Made by a program: the position numbers and the translations under genes. Shown here piece by piece: positions 52,144 through 63,870 of a stretch of 64,000 nt of DNA. The DNA is taken from assembly GCF_019218745.1 (NCBI RefSeq), contig NZ_JAHUXA010000005.1, forward strand, positions 62,001 through 126,000, given 5' to 3'. The notes beneath the pieces were generated by a model. That model was given only the letters and a program-made list of their open reading frames with translations, ran no database searches and had not been told where the DNA came from. The stretch is from Enterobacter sp. ENT03 (lineage in GTDB: Bacteria > Pseudomonadota > Gammaproteobacteria > Enterobacterales > Enterobacteriaceae). Each line of letters opens with the position of its first letter. The first letter of the stretch is position 1.

Positions 52144-52698
52144 TCAATGAATCGTCGGTTCAGCAGGCGTCGTTGCATCAGTATTAGCGGCATCCGGCGC
52201 GGGCGCCTCCTCAGATGGCTTATTATCGCTTCCTTTGCTGTTGTAAAGGAATTGTCCGATCAGATCCTCAAGGACCATGGCGGATTTGGTATCCTCGATC
52301 GTACTGCCTTCTTTAAGCATAGAAGACCCCAGCTCCGGGTCGTCAAAACCGACGTTTAAGGCCAGATATTGCTCCCCCAGCAGGCCAGACGTACGGATCG
52401 CCAGCGAGCTGGTGTCCGGGATCTGGTTATAACGCTCTTCAATATCCAGCGAAACGCGAGGCAGATAGGTTTTCTGATCGAGGGTAATATCCGCGACCCG
52501 CCCGACCACGACGCCGCCAATGCGCACCGGCGAGTTGGTTTTTAATCCGCCGATATTATCGAAAGTGGCATAAATACGGTATGTCGGTTCGGTTCGCAAC
52601 GAGGTGACATCCGCCGCTTTCAGACACACAAATAGCGCCGCCAGCATAGCGATCAATAAAAACACGCCAACCCAAATTTCACTTTTTTTCGTTTGCAT
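52144..52698 (-). CDS. mlaD: MCE-domain lipid-binding protein MlaD
   Basis: MlaD forms a hexameric MCE ring over the MlaE channel. The 184-residue protein has one N-terminal membrane helix (IWVGVFLLIAMLAALFVCL) and the MCE domain starting FDNIGGLKTNSPVRIGGVVV. A C-terminal helix and a tail rich in Pro, Ala, Thr and Asp complete it. The ATG at 52698 matches E. coli. A GTG one codon earlier is possible. mlaE ends three bases upstream. Confidence 0.95.
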   Translation of the reverse strand: MQTKKSEIWVGVFLLIAMLAALFVCLKAADVTSLRTEPTYRIYATFDNIGGLKTNSPVRIGGVVVGRVADITLDQKTYLPRVSLDIEERYNQIPDTSSLAIRTSGLLGEQYLALNVGFDDPELGSSMLKEGSTIEDTKSAMVLEDLIGQFLYNSKGSDNKPSEEAPAPDAANTDATTPAEPTIH

Positions 52699-52701
52699 CA
52701 C

Positions 52702-54304
<1,603 letters not shown>

Positions 54305-54528
54305 TTACTTATCCTTTTAGCCTTGTTAGGGGTAAGCATTTCGCGCTATCGCACCCTGAACCCAACATTTTTACAGAATATTACTCGCTGTGGTTAGCGA
54401 ATGCTGGCATTTGTTTTACTTTTAAGCCGCATAAAGTCAAAATTAAGAAATCATTGGTTTTACGATCCCAATCCTGCCTGACGATCGTAGTTGCGGGCCG
54501 ATGATTATACCTGAAGAAAGGACTTTAG

Positions 54529-55506
54529 ATGCTTTTAGCCACGGGGCTGTTAATAATTGGTTTACTTTTGGTGGTCTACAGTGCCGATCGTCTGGTGTTT
54601 GCCGCATCCATCCTGTGTCGCAGTCTGGGGATCCCGCCGCTGATCATCGGCCTTACCGTCGTCAGCATTGGCACGTCGCTGCCAGAAATCATTGTCTCTG
54701 CCGCCGCGTCCATGCACGGACAGATCGATCTGGCTATTGGTACGGCGATCGGATCCAATATCGTCAATATTCTGCTGATCCTCGGTCTTGCCGCGCTACT
54801 CCATCCTTTTACCGTACATTCTGATATTCTGCGTCGCGAATTGCCGCTAATGTTAATTATGAGCCTGCTGGCAGGCAGCGTGCTCTATGACGGCAGCCTG
54901 TCCCGCCTTGACGGGATCTTCTTGCTGTTACTGGCGGTCATATGGCTGCTGTTTAGTGTAAAAATAGGCCGCCTCGCCGAACGTCAGGGTAATGACAGCC
55001 TGACCCGTGAACAGATCGCGGAGTTGCCGCGTGAAGGCAGCCTGTCGGTGGCCTTTTTGTGGCTGGGCGTGGCGCTGATTATTATGCCAATGGCCACCCG
55101 CATGGTGATCGATAACGCCACCGTGCTGGCAAACTTCTTTGCTATGAGCGAGCTGACCATCGGGTTGACCGTTATCGCCATCGGCACCAGCTTACCCGAG
55201 CTGGCGACGGCGATTGCCGGGGCACGCAAAGGTGAAGATGACATCGCCATTGGCAACATTATCGGCTCCAATATTTTCAATTTAGCTATCGTGCTGGGGC
55301 TGCCAGCCCTCATTGCCCCCGGCGCGTTTAATCCGCTGGCGTTCAGCCGTGATTATGGCGTGATGCTGGTGGTCAGCCTGATTTTCGCCCTCTTGTGCTG
55401 GCGTCCACGTTGTCAGACGGGCAAAAGCGCGGGCGCGCTGTTAATCAGCGGTTTTATCCTTTGGTTGGCGATGCTCTACTGGCTGTCGCCTTTCTTTACC
55501 GGTTAA
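54529..55506 (+). CDS. yrbG: Calcium/sodium:proton-type antiporter family protein YrbG
   Basis: This 325-residue inner-membrane protein of the Ca2+/cation antiporter family has ten or eleven hydrophobic segments. The two inverted alpha repeats read TVVSIGTSLPEIIVS with IGTAIGSNIVNIL, and TVIAIGTSLPELATA with IGNIIGSNIFNLA. The transported ions in vivo are unsettled. It starts the row leading to kdsD, 12 bp away. Confidence 0.94.
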   Translation: MLLATGLLIIGLLLVVYSADRLVFAASILCRSLGIPPLIIGLTVVSIGTSLPEIIVSAAASMHGQIDLAIGTAIGSNIVNILLILGLAALLHPFTVHSDILRRELPLMLIMSLLAGSVLYDGSLSRLDGIFLLLLAVIWLLFSVKIGRLAERQGNDSLTREQIAELPREGSLSVAFLWLGVALIIMPMATRMVIDNATVLANFFAMSELTIGLTVIAIGTSLPELATAIAGARKGEDDIAIGNIIGSNIFNLAIVLGLPALIAPGAFNPLAFSRDYGVMLVVSLIFALLCWRPRCQTGKSAGALLISGFILWLAMLYWLSPFFTG

Positions 55507-55518
55507 TGGGAACTGTAT

Positions 55519-56505
55519 ATGTCGCACATAGATTTGCCGCCGGGCTTTGACTTTCAGCAGGCAGGTAAGGATGTCCTGGATATTGAACGTGAAGGCCTGG
55601 CTCATCTCGATCAGTACATTAATCAGGACTTCAGCGAAGCCTGTGAAAAAATGTTCTACTGCGCCGGTAAAATCGTGGTGATGGGGATGGGCAAATCGGG
55701 TCATATAGGACGTAAAATGGCCGCGACCTTTGCCAGTACCGGCACCCCGTCGTTCTTCGTGCATCCCGGCGAAGCGGCGCACGGCGATCTGGGCATGGTG
55801 GCACCGCAGGATATTGTGATCGCCCTGTCGAATTCCGGTGAATCCAACGAAATTCTGGCGCTGATCCCGGTGTTAAAGCGTTTGCAGGTGCCGCTGATCT
55901 GTATGACCAGCCGCCCGGAAAGCAGTATGGCGCGCGCGTCAGATATTCATTTATGCGTTAAAGTACCGCGCGAAGCCTGCCCGCTGGGGCTGGCCCCGAC
56001 CTCCAGCACCACGGCGGCGCTGGTGATGGGTGACGCGCTGGCAGTGGCGCTGCTGAAAGCCCGCGGCTTTACGGCGGAAGATTTTGCGCTCTCCCATCCA
56101 GGTGGTGCGCTCGGTCGCAAACTGCTGCTGCGCGTGAATGACATCATGCACACCGGCGATGAGATCCCGCACGTCAGCAAAGACGCCTCGTTGCGCGATG
56201 CGCTGCTGGAGATCACGCGCAAAAATCTGGGCATGACAGTAATTTGCGACGATTTGATGAAAATCGAAGGCATTTTCACCGATGGCGATTTACGCCGTGT
56301 ATTCGACATGGGGGCTGATGTCCGTAGTCTGGGTATTGCAGACGTCATGACGCCTGGCGGTATTCGTGTACGCTCCGGGGTGCTGGCGGTCGACGTACTC
56401 AACCTGATGCAGTCCCGCCACATAACCGTGGTTATGGTTGCCGATGGCGACCAGTTGCTGGGTGTGGTACATATGCATGATCTACTGCGCGCAGGCGTAG
56501 TGTAA
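55519..56505 (+). CDS. kdsD: D-arabinose-5-phosphate isomerase
   Basis: KdsD converts ribulose-5-phosphate to arabinose-5-phosphate, the first step of Kdo synthesis. The 328-residue protein has a SIS domain (VVMGMGKSGHIGRKMAATFA and ALSNSGESNEIL) and two C-terminal CBS domains (from about residue 205). kdsC follows 14 bp later. Confidence 0.97.
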   Translation: MSHIDLPPGFDFQQAGKDVLDIEREGLAHLDQYINQDFSEACEKMFYCAGKIVVMGMGKSGHIGRKMAATFASTGTPSFFVHPGEAAHGDLGMVAPQDIVIALSNSGESNEILALIPVLKRLQVPLICMTSRPESSMARASDIHLCVKVPREACPLGLAPTSSTTAALVMGDALAVALLKARGFTAEDFALSHPGGALGRKLLLRVNDIMHTGDEIPHVSKDASLRDALLEITRKNLGMTVICDDLMKIEGIFTDGDLRRVFDMGADVRSLGIADVMTPGGIRVRSGVLAVDVLNLMQSRHITVVMVADGDQLLGVVHMHDLLRAGVV

Positions 56506-56519
56506 TAAGGATAAAAACA

Positions 56520-57086
56520 ATGAGTAACGCTGGTGCTTCACTTGCAACCTGCTACGGTCCCGTCAGCGCGCAAGTGATGGCAAAGGCGGAGAAAATCCGC
56601 CTGCTGATCCTCGACGTGGACGGTGTCATGTCGGATGGACTGATTTTTATGGGCAACAACGGCGAAGAGTTAAAGGCGTTTAACGTCCGTGACGGTTACG
56701 GCATTCGTTGTGCACTGACCTCCGGTATCGACGTTGCCATCATTACTGGCCGTAAGGCTAAACTATTAGAAGATCGCTGCGTTACGCTCGGCATTACGCA
56801 TCTTTATCAGGGGCAGTCGGACAAACGTATTGCGTTTAACAAACTGCTGGCGGATCTGGCGGTATCAGCGGATGAAGTGGCCTATATTGGCGACGATCTT
56901 ATCGACTGGCCGGTGATGGCAGAAGTGGGGCTGAGCGTGGCGGTAGCCGACGCGCATCCGATGCTGATCCCGCGTGCCGATTACGTGACCTATATTCATG
57001 GCGGCCGTGGAGCCGTCCGGGAAGTCTGCGATCTGCTGTTACTGGCGCAGGGCAAACTTGAAGCAGCCACAGGGCAATCAATATGA
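56520..57086 (+). CDS. kdsC: Kdo-8-phosphate phosphatase
   Basis: KdsC is a HAD-superfamily phosphatase releasing Kdo from Kdo-8-phosphate. The 188-residue protein has the nucleophile motif LLILDVDGVMSDG, the threonine motif VAIITGRKA and the metal motif YIGDDLIDWPVM. It lacks a cap domain, as usual. Its last four bases overlap lptC (ATGA). Confidence 0.97.
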   Translation: MSNAGASLATCYGPVSAQVMAKAEKIRLLILDVDGVMSDGLIFMGNNGEELKAFNVRDGYGIRCALTSGIDVAIITGRKAKLLEDRCVTLGITHLYQGQSDKRIAFNKLLADLAVSADEVAYIGDDLIDWPVMAEVGLSVAVADAHPMLIPRADYVTYIHGGRGAVREVCDLLLLAQGKLEAATGQSI

Positions 57087-57658
57087 GTAAAACCAGACGT
57101 TGGGTTATCATTCTGCTGTCGCTGGTCGTACTGGTGCTGATTGGCATTAATCTGGCAGACAAAGACGACACCGATCAGGTCGTGGCTAACACCAATGAGC
57201 CAACTTACCGTAGCGAGCATACAGACACCGTCGTTTACAGCCCGGAAGGTGCGCTGAATTACCGTCTGATCGCACAGCATGTCGAATATTTTTCCGAACA
57301 AGAGCTGTCATGGTTTACGCAGCCGGTGTTAACGACTTTCGACAAGGACAAAATTCCAACATGGTCACTTAAGGCGGATAAGGCCAAACTGACCGATGAC
57401 CGGATGCTTTACCTTTATGGACACGTTGAGGTCAACGCCCTGACCGCTGATTCTCAACTGCGTAAAATCACTACGGATAACGCCCAGATTAACCTGATTA
57501 CTCAGGATGTTACGTCAAATGATCTGGTTACGTTGTACGGAACGACATTTAATTCCAGCGGCCTGAAAATGCGCGGCAACTTACGCAGCAAAAACGCCGA
57601 GCTGATTGAAAAGGTTAGAACCTCATATGAAATTCAAAACAAACAAACTCAGCCTTAA
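57083..57658 (+). CDS. lptC: LPS export bitopic protein LptC
   Basis: LptC passes LPS from LptBFG to LptA across the periplasm. The 191-residue protein has one N-terminal membrane helix (WVIILLSLVVLVLIGINLA) and the periplasmic beta-jellyroll (about residues 55-185). It overlaps kdsC by four bases and lptA by 32. Confidence 0.96.
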   Translation: MSKTRRWVIILLSLVVLVLIGINLADKDDTDQVVANTNEPTYRSEHTDTVVYSPEGALNYRLIAQHVEYFSEQELSWFTQPVLTTFDKDKIPTWSLKADKAKLTDDRMLYLYGHVEVNALTADSQLRKITTDNAQINLITQDVTSNDLVTLYGTTFNSSGLKMRGNLRSKNAELIEKVRTSYEIQNKQTQP

Positions 57659-58181
57659 CCTTATGCTTGCCAGTACGCTTCTGGCCGCCAGTATTCCCGC
57701 GTTTGCGCTGACCGGTGATACCGATCAGCCCATTCATATTGAATCCGATCAGCAATCGTTAGATATGCAGGGCAACGTGGTGACCTTTACCGGCAACGTG
57801 GTGGTCACGCAGGGCACGATCAAAATCAATGCCGATAAAGTTGTCGTGACGCGCCCGGGTGGTGAAGAAGGCAAAGAAGTGATCGATGGCTTTGGTAAAC
57901 CTGCTACGTTCTATCAGATGCAGGATAGCGGTAAGCCGGTGAAAGGCCACGCCTCGCAGCTGCATTACGAGTTGCAGAATGACTTCGTGGTATTGACCGG
58001 CGACGCCTTCCTTGAGCAGCTCGACAGCAACATCAAAGGCGACAAAATTACCTACCTGGTGAAAGAGCAGAAAATGCAGGCTTACAGCGAAAAAGGTAAG
58101 CGCGTCACCACCGTTCTGGTGCCATCGCAACTGCAGGATAAAAGCGCAACCTCCGCTCCGGCACAAAAAAAGAGTAACTGA
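57627..58181 (+). CDS. lptA: LPS transport periplasmic bridge protein LptA
   Basis: LptA oligomerises into the beta-jellyroll bridge that carries LPS to LptDE. The 184-residue precursor has a signal peptide ending SIPAFA at about residue 27. The OstA domain follows (IHIESDQQSLDMQGNVVTFT). The ATG at 57627 matches E. coli and lies inside the end of lptC. The C-terminal tail is rich in Ala, Ser and Lys. Confidence 0.96.
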   Translation: MKFKTNKLSLNLMLASTLLAASIPAFALTGDTDQPIHIESDQQSLDMQGNVVTFTGNVVVTQGTIKINADKVVVTRPGGEEGKEVIDGFGKPATFYQMQDSGKPVKGHASQLHYELQNDFVVLTGDAFLEQLDSNIKGDKITYLVKEQKMQAYSEKGKRVTTVLVPSQLQDKSATSAPAQKKSN

Positions 58182-58187
58182 TCCGTT

Positions 58188-58913
58188 ATGGCAACTTTAA
58201 CTGCAAAAAATCTCGCCAAAGCTTATAAAGGCCGCCGCGTGGTGGAAGACGTCAGCCTGACCGTTAACTCCGGTGAAATTGTCGGTCTGCTTGGTCCTAA
58301 CGGGGCAGGTAAAACGACGACCTTTTACATGGTGGTGGGGATTGTGTCGCGCGATGCCGGCAACATCATCATTGACGACGAAGACATCAGTCTGCTGCCC
58401 CTGCACGCTCGCGCCCGCCGCGGCATCGGCTATCTGCCGCAAGAAGCGTCTATTTTCCGCCGCCTGAGCGTATTCGATAATCTGATGGCGGTACTGCAAA
58501 TCCGTGACGATCTCACCACGCAACAGCGTGAAGATCGCGCGAACGAGCTGATGGAAGAGTTCCATATTGAACACCTGCGCGATAACCTCGGCCAGGCGTT
58601 ATCGGGCGGCGAGCGCCGTCGTGTAGAGATCGCCCGCGCACTGGCCGCGGATCCGAAATTTATTCTGCTGGATGAGCCTTTTGCCGGTGTGGATCCGATT
58701 TCCGTTATCGACATCAAACGTATTATTGAACACCTGCGCGACAGCGGCCTCGGTGTGCTGATCACCGACCATAACGTTCGCGAAACGCTGGCGGTATGTG
58801 AGCGGGCTTATATCGTCAGCCAGGGGCATCTGATTGCACACGGCTCGCCGCAGCAAATCCTTGAAGACGAACAGGTTAAGCGCGTATATCTTGGGGAAGA
58901 CTTCAGACTCTGA
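58188..58913 (+). CDS. lptB: LPS export ABC transporter ATPase LptB
   Basis: LptB is the ATPase dimer that drives LPS extraction with LptF and LptG. The 241-residue protein has Walker [13 protein letters not shown]-loop [13 protein letters not shown], signature [15 protein letters not shown], Walker [14 protein letters not shown] and the switch histidine in ITDHNVRE. It is six bases after lptA and 47 bp before rpoN. Confidence 0.97.
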   Translation: MATLTAKNLAKAYKGRRVVEDVSLTVNSGEIVGLLGPNGAGKTTTFYMVVGIVSRDAGNIIIDDEDISLLPLHARARRGIGYLPQEASIFRRLSVFDNLMAVLQIRDDLTTQQREDRANELMEEFHIEHLRDNLGQALSGGERRRVEIARALAADPKFILLDEPFAGVDPISVIDIKRIIEHLRDSGLGVLITDHNVRETLAVCERAYIVSQGHLIAHGSPQQILEDEQVKRVYLGEDFRL

Positions 58914-58960
58914 TAGGGTAGAGAAAATAAAGGGTTTAAGCGGAGAAGACTGCTCTGAAT

Positions 58961-60394
58961 ATGAAGCAAGGTTTGCAACTACGGCTCAGCCAACAGCTGG
59001 CCATGACGCCACAATTGCAGCAGGCCATCCGCCTGCTGCAATTGTCTACGCTGGAACTTCAGCAAGAATTACAGCAGGCGCTGGAAAGCAACCCATTGCT
59101 GGAGCAAACCGATCCGCATGAAGAGATAGACACCCAGCCGACCCAGGACACCGAAACCCTGGATTCCGTCGATGCCCTTGAACAGAAAGAAATGCCTGAC
59201 GAGCTGCCGCTGGATGCCAGCTGGGACGAGATCTACACCGCCGGTACCCCTTCCGGTAACGGTGTCGATTATCAGGACGACGAACTGCCGGTCTATCAGG
59301 GTGAAACCACTCAATCCCTGCAGGATTACCTGATGTGGCAGGTGGAACTGACGCCGTTTTCCGATACCGATCGCGCCATCGCCACCTCCATTGTTGACGC
59401 GGTGGATGACACCGGTTATCTGACCGTCTCGCTGGACGATATTCTCGAAAGCATGGGCGATGAAGAGGTCGGGCTGGATGAAGTCGAGGCGGTGCTAAAG
59501 CGCGTCCAGCGTTTTGATCCGGTTGGCGTAGCCGCCCGCGATCTGCGCGACTGCCTGCTGATCCAGCTCTCCCAGTTTACCAAAGACACCCCATGGCGCG
59601 ATGAAGCGCAGTTGATCATCAGCGATCACCTCGATCTGCTGGCCAATCACGATTTCCGTTCGCTGATGCGCGTGACGCGGCTGAAAGAAGACGTGCTGAA
59701 AGAAGCCGTCAATCTGATCCAGTCCCTCGATCCGCGCCCCGGTCAGTCGATCCAGACCGGCGAACCCGAATATGTCATACCTGACGTGCTGGTGCGTAAG
59801 CATCAGGGCCGCTGGACGGTCGAGCTTAATTCCGACAGCATTCCCCGTCTGCAAATCAATCAGCACTACGCCGCTATGTGCAACGGGTCGCGCAATGACG
59901 CCGACAGTCAGTTTATCCGCAGTAATTTGCAGGATGCCAAATGGCTGATCAAAAGTCTGGAAAGTCGTAACGACACGCTGCTGCGCGTTAGCCGCTGCAT
60001 CGTCGAACAGCAGCAGGCCTTTTTTGATAAAGGCGAAGAATATATGAAACCGATGGTGCTGGCTGATATTGCCCAGGCCGTCGAGATGCACGAATCGACC
60101 ATTTCACGTGTTACAACCCAGAAGTATCTGCACAGCCCACGGGGCATTTTTGAGCTTAAGTATTTCTTCTCCAGTCATGTGAATACCGACAGCGGCGGCG
60201 AAGCGTCGTCCACTGCAATTCGCGCGCTGGTGAAGAAAATGATTGCCGCAGAAAACCCGGCGAAACCACTGAGTGACAGTAAGCTAACTACCCTGCTGTC
60301 CGACCAGGGTATCATGGTAGCGCGCCGCACTGTTGCGAAGTATCGAGAGTCTTTATCCATTCCGCCGTCTAACCAGCGTAAACAGCTGGTCTGA
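58961..60394 (+). CDS. rpoN: RNA polymerase sigma-54 factor
   Basis: Sigma-54 directs transcription of nitrogen and other genes that need enhancer-binding activators. The 477-residue protein has the glutamine- and leucine-rich region I ([20 protein letters not shown]) and an acidic region II. The core-binding region and DNA-binding region III follow, ending in the RpoN box [10 protein letters not shown]. hpf lies 22 bp downstream. Confidence 0.97.
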   Translation: MKQGLQLRLSQQLAMTPQLQQAIRLLQLSTLELQQELQQALESNPLLEQTDPHEEIDTQPTQDTETLDSVDALEQKEMPDELPLDASWDEIYTAGTPSGNGVDYQDDELPVYQGETTQSLQDYLMWQVELTPFSDTDRAIATSIVDAVDDTGYLTVSLDDILESMGDEEVGLDEVEAVLKRVQRFDPVGVAARDLRDCLLIQLSQFTKDTPWRDEAQLIISDHLDLLANHDFRSLMRVTRLKEDVLKEAVNLIQSLDPRPGQSIQTGEPEYVIPDVLVRKHQGRWTVELNSDSIPRLQINQHYAAMCNGSRNDADSQFIRSNLQDAKWLIKSLESRNDTLLRVSRCIVEQQQAFFDKGEEYMKPMVLADIAQAVEMHESTISRVTTQKYLHSPRGIFELKYFFSSHVNTDSGGEASSTAIRALVKKMIAAENPAKPLSDSKLTTLLSDQGIMVARRTVAKYRESLSIPPSNQRKQLV

Positions 60395-60416
60395 CTCAAC
60401 CGATAAGGAAGACACT

Positions 60417-60704
60417 ATGCAGCTCAATATCACAGGACACAACGTCGAGATTACTGAAGCCTTGCGCGAATTTTTACAGACAAAATTTGCCAAGCTGGAG
60501 CAATTTTTTGACAGGATCAACCAGGTCTACATTGTTCTGAAGGTGGAAAAGGTGACGCATGTCGCCGACGCCACCCTGCATGTCAACGGCGGAGAGATCC
60601 ACGCCAGTGCGGAAGGGCAGGATATGTATGCCGCCATTGATGGTTTAATTGATAAACTTTCTCGGCAGCTCACAAAACATAAAGATAAACTGAAACAACA
60701 CTAA
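60417..60704 (+). CDS. hpf: Ribosome hibernation promoting factor
   Basis: This short HPF converts 90S to 100S ribosome dimers together with RMF in stationary phase. The 95-residue sequence MQLNITGHNVEITEALREFL starts at 60417 behind AAGGAA and is a close match to E. coli HPF, including GGEIHASAEGQDMYAAIDGL. An 82 bp gap with a short hairpin leads to ptsN. Confidence 0.97.
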   Translation: MQLNITGHNVEITEALREFLQTKFAKLEQFFDRINQVYIVLKVEKVTHVADATLHVNGGEIHASAEGQDMYAAIDGLIDKLSRQLTKHKDKLKQH

Positions 60705-60786
60705 TTGTCCGGGCAGTTAACGGGTGCAGGACGGCCTGTTGTGAAACACAACAGGCCATTTGTACAGTTAGCGCTTAGGTGAAATT

Positions 60787-61278
60787 ATGATGAACAACGA
60801 TTCAGCTCTTCAATTGAGCAATGTCCTTAACCAGGAATGTACCCGCAGCGGTGTTCACTGCCAGAGCAAGAAACGTGCGCTGGAAATCATCAGTGAACTG
60901 GCCGCAAAACAGCTAAGTCTGCCACCTCAAGTGGTATTCGAAGCTATTTTGACGCGTGAGAAGATGGGCAGTACCGGCATCGGTAACGGCATCGCGATCC
61001 CCCACGGTAAGCTGGAGGAAGATACGTTGCGTGCCGTAGGTGTCTTCGTGCAGCTTGAAACGCCTATCGCCTTTGATGCTATCGACAATCAGCCGGTGGA
61101 TTTGCTGTTTGCGCTGCTGGTGCCGGCCGATCAGACCAAAACGCATCTGCATACGCTCTCTTTAGTCGCCCGCCGCCTGGCGGATAAAACCATTTGTCGC
61201 CGTCTGCGCAGCGCGCAAAGCGATGAAGAACTTTATAAAATCATCACGGAAACAGAAGGCACCCAGGACGATGCTTAA
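60787..61278 (+). CDS. ptsN: Nitrogen PTS EIIA component (EIIANtr)
   Basis: PtsN is the terminal acceptor of the nitrogen PTS and regulates potassium uptake, phosphate sensing and sigma-54-related genes by its phosphorylation state. The 163-residue protein has the phosphorylated His73 in IAIPHGKLEED. The fructose-type EIIA fold is supported by KTHLHTLSLVARRLADK. rapZ follows 45 bp later. Confidence 0.97.
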   Translation: MMNNDSALQLSNVLNQECTRSGVHCQSKKRALEIISELAAKQLSLPPQVVFEAILTREKMGSTGIGNGIAIPHGKLEEDTLRAVGVFVQLETPIAFDAIDNQPVDLLFALLVPADQTKTHLHTLSLVARRLADKTICRRLRSAQSDEELYKIITETEGTQDDA

Positions 61279-61323
61279 CCAGGAATTGGCCTTCGTCTTT
61301 GTTGTCCGGAGGAGAAACGGTAC

Positions 61324-62178
61324 ATGGTACTGATGATCGTCAGTGGTCGTTCGGGATCGGGGAAGTCAGTAGCCCTGCGAGCGCTGGAAGACATGGGCTT
61401 CTACTGCGTCGATAACCTGCCCGTCGTGCTGCTGCCAGAGCTGGCGCGCTCGCTTGCTGACCGCCAGATTTCGGCGGCGGTGAGCATTGATGTGCGTAAT
61501 ATGCCGGAATCGCCGGAGATCTTCGAACAGGCGATGAACAATCTGCCCGATGCGTTTTCTCCGCAGTTACTGTTTCTTGATGCCGACCGTAACACACTGA
61601 TCCGTCGTTACAGCGATACCCGTCGTCTGCATCCGCTGTCCAGCAAAAACCTGTCGCTGGAAAGCGCCATCGACGAAGAAAGCGATCTGCTGGAGCCGCT
61701 GCGCTCTCGCGCCGATCTGATCGTTGATACCTCGGAAATGTCGGTGCACGAGCTGGCCGAAATGCTGCGTACGCGTCTGCTTGGTAAACGCGAGCGCGAA
61801 CTGACGATGGTGTTTGAATCTTTTGGCTTCAAGCACGGTATCCCGATTGATGCAGATTACGTCTTCGACGTGCGCTTCCTGCCTAACCCGCACTGGGATC
61901 CGAAGCTGCGTCCAATGACCGGTCTGGACAAGCCGGTGGCGGCGTTCCTCGATCGTCATACTGAAGTGCATAACTTTATTTATCAGACGCGCAGCTATCT
62001 GGAACTGTGGCTGCCGATGCTGGAAACCAACAACCGCAGCTACTTAACGGTCGCCATTGGTTGTACCGGTGGTAAACACCGTTCGGTTTATATCGCTGAA
62101 CAGCTGGCGGATTACTTCCGTTCGCGCGGCAAAAATGTGCAATCCCGTCATCGTACGCTGGAAAAACGCAAATCATGA
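61324..62178 (+). CDS. rapZ: RNase adapter protein RapZ
   Basis: RapZ binds the sRNAs GlmY and GlmZ and delivers GlmZ to RNase E, so controlling glucosamine-6-phosphate synthase. The 284-residue protein has Walker A GRSGSGKS at residues 8-15. The C-terminal RNA-binding region has [17 protein letters not shown] and the basic end RTLEKRKS. It overlaps npr by four bases (ATGA). Confidence 0.97.
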   Translation: MVLMIVSGRSGSGKSVALRALEDMGFYCVDNLPVVLLPELARSLADRQISAAVSIDVRNMPESPEIFEQAMNNLPDAFSPQLLFLDADRNTLIRRYSDTRRLHPLSSKNLSLESAIDEESDLLEPLRSRADLIVDTSEMSVHELAEMLRTRLLGKRERELTMVFESFGFKHGIPIDADYVFDVRFLPNPHWDPKLRPMTGLDKPVAAFLDRHTEVHNFIYQTRSYLELWLPMLETNNRSYLTVAIGCTGGKHRSVYIAEQLADYFRSRGKNVQSRHRTLEKRKS

Positions 62179-62447
62179 CCGTAAAACAAACCGTGGAAAT
62201 CACCAATAAGCTGGGCATGCATGCGCGCCCGGCGATGAAACTGTTTGAGCTGATGCAGGGCTTCGATGCGGACGTGCTGCTACGTAACGAAGAAGGCACC
62301 GAAGCGGAAGCGAACAGCGTGATTGCGCTGCTGATGCTGGATTCCGCAAAAGGCCGTCAGATAGAGATCGAGGCCACCGGCCCGCAGGAAGAAGAGGCCC
62401 TGGCTGCGGTGATCGCGCTGTTCAACGCCGGGTTTGACGAGGACTGA
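62175..62447 (+). CDS. npr: Nitrogen PTS phosphocarrier NPr
   Basis: NPr (PtsO) is the HPr-like carrier between EINtr (PtsP) and PtsN. The 90-residue protein has the phosphorylated His16 in [16 protein letters not shown] and the HPr serine-site region [13 protein letters not shown]. It is translationally coupled to rapZ and closes the rpoN operon. Confidence 0.97.
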   Translation: MTVKQTVEITNKLGMHARPAMKLFELMQGFDADVLLRNEEGTEAEANSVIALLMLDSAKGRQIEIEATGPQEEEALAAVIALFNAGFDED

Positions 62448-62451
62448 GCCA

Positions 62452-62484
62452 TCCCCTCACCCGCCTCTCTCCCGCGGGTTGGGT
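62452..62484. repeat. Palindromic repeat between convergent npr and mtgA
   Basis: The sequence atcccctcacccgcctctct followed by cccgcgggttgggtg resembles the repeat at 13178-13210 but is less symmetrical. It probably serves as an intergenic stop. Confidence 0.55.
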
Positions 62485-62488
62485 GAAT

Positions 62489-63220
62489 TTATTGATATAA
62501 TCCCTGCTCGCGCATAAACCCTTCACCGCCCAGTTGACGCATCTGGCGCATGATCCATGCCTGACGATTATGCACGTAGCCCGATGGCGCGTCGGCCTTA
62601 AAACGCAGTGGATTTGGCAACACCGCCGCCAGCAATGCCGCTTCCGACATCGTCAGCCGGCTGGCTGGCTTATGAAAATAGCGCTGTGCTGCGGCTTCAA
62701 TGCCAAACACCCCGTCCCCAAATTCCGCAATGTTCAGATAAACCGTCAGGATGCGGCGTTTACTCCATACCGTCTCCATCCCCAGCGTTAATCCCGCTTC
62801 CAGCCCTTTACGCAGCCAGCTGCGCCCGTCCCACAGGAACAGGTTTTTTGCCGTCTGCTGGGAAAGGGTCGAGGCTCCACGAATACGGTTCTCATTGCGT
62901 TCATTATGTGACAGCGCTTTTTCGATGGCGGCGACGTCAAATCCCCAGTGTTCCGGGAATTTCTGATCTTCTGCGGCGATCACCGCCAGCCCCATCCACG
63001 GTGAAATATCGCTCATGCTGACCCAGTCTGAATGCGCAACGTAGCCGAAATCCCCGCCGAGCCACGCCGATAGCTGACGTTCGACCATCACCGCAGAAAA
63101 CGGCACCGGCACGACGGAAAACAGCGCAATGCCGCCGCCCCAGAACAGCGCCAGCACCAGTGCGATTCGCCACAGATAAGACTTCACCGTTGCCATTAAC
63201 GGCGCGCGGCGTCGCTTCAT
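62489..63220 (-). CDS. mtgA: Monofunctional peptidoglycan glycosyltransferase
   Basis: MtgA polymerises lipid II into glycan strands and is found at the divisome. The 243-residue GT51 protein has one N-terminal membrane helix (about residues 15-38) and motif 1 [31 protein letters not shown] and [19 protein letters not shown] follow. Its ATG overlaps the elbB stop by four bases. Confidence 0.95.
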   Translation of the reverse strand: MKRRRAPLMATVKSYLWRIALVLALFWGGGIALFSVVPVPFSAVMVERQLSAWLGGDFGYVAHSDWVSMSDISPWMGLAVIAAEDQKFPEHWGFDVAAIEKALSHNERNENRIRGASTLSQQTAKNLFLWDGRSWLRKGLEAGLTLGMETVWSKRRILTVYLNIAEFGDGVFGIEAAAQRYFHKPASRLTMSEAALLAAVLPNPLRFKADAPSGYVHNRQAWIMRQMRQLGGEGFMREQGLYQ

Positions 63221-63870
63221 TCCGTCAGAACCAGCACGCGGGCGACCAGCTTATCAATGCCCGCCGCCGCTTCAGCGATGTTCTGCGCCAGCATGTAAGC
63301 CGGGGTGGTGACCACTTTATTGTCTTCATCCACGACAATATCATCCACCGGGCAGGGCACATGCTCTGCACCCATCTCTTCGAGCAGCTCGGCGGTGTCA
63401 ATATCGGTGCCGATGGTCAGGCGCAGCGGGAAGTCGAAAATCTTCGGCAGCATCGCCGGGGCGATACAGATAAAGCCCAGCGGTTTGCCCGCCGCATGCA
63501 TTGCCAGCGCCAGACGTTTCAGATCGGGGTCAACGGTACACTCCGCCCCCTGGCTGGCAAAATTACTCAGGTTTTTCGCCGCGCCAAAGCCACCTGGCAC
63601 GATCAAAGCATCCAGCGTTTCCGCCGACGCCTGCGAGAGGGGCTGGATCGCGCCGCGGGCAATACGCGCAGCTTCGATCAGCACATTGCGGCTTTCCGCC
63701 ATGGGTTCGCCGGTCAGATGATTCACCACATCGCTCTGGCTTTTATCCGGAGCAAAACAGACTGCTTCAGCCCCGTTTCTGGCGATCGCCAGCAGAGAAA
63801 GTACGGCTTCGTGGATCTCTGATCCGTCGTTAACGCCGCATCCGCTGAGGACAATACCTACTTTTTTCAT
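63217..63870 (-). CDS. elbB: DJ-1/PfpI-family glyoxalase-like protein ElbB
   Basis: ElbB is a DJ-1 superfamily protein with reported glyoxalase activity. The 217-residue sequence starts [19 protein letters not shown] at 63870, nine bases after AAAGG, and contains [12 protein letters not shown] with the likely nucleophile cysteine. [15 protein letters not shown] and [20 protein letters not shown] are also typical. The region to the right would carry arcZ and arcB in E. coli, but neither is within the window. Confidence 0.94.
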   Translation of the reverse strand: MKKVGIVLSGCGVNDGSEIHEAVLSLLAIARNGAEAVCFAPDKSQSDVVNHLTGEPMAESRNVLIEAARIARGAIQPLSQASAETLDALIVPGGFGAAKNLSNFASQGAECTVDPDLKRLALAMHAAGKPLGFICIAPAMLPKIFDFPLRLTIGTDIDTAELLEEMGAEHVPCPVDDIVVDEDNKVVTTPAYMLAQNIAEAAAGIDKLVARVLVLTE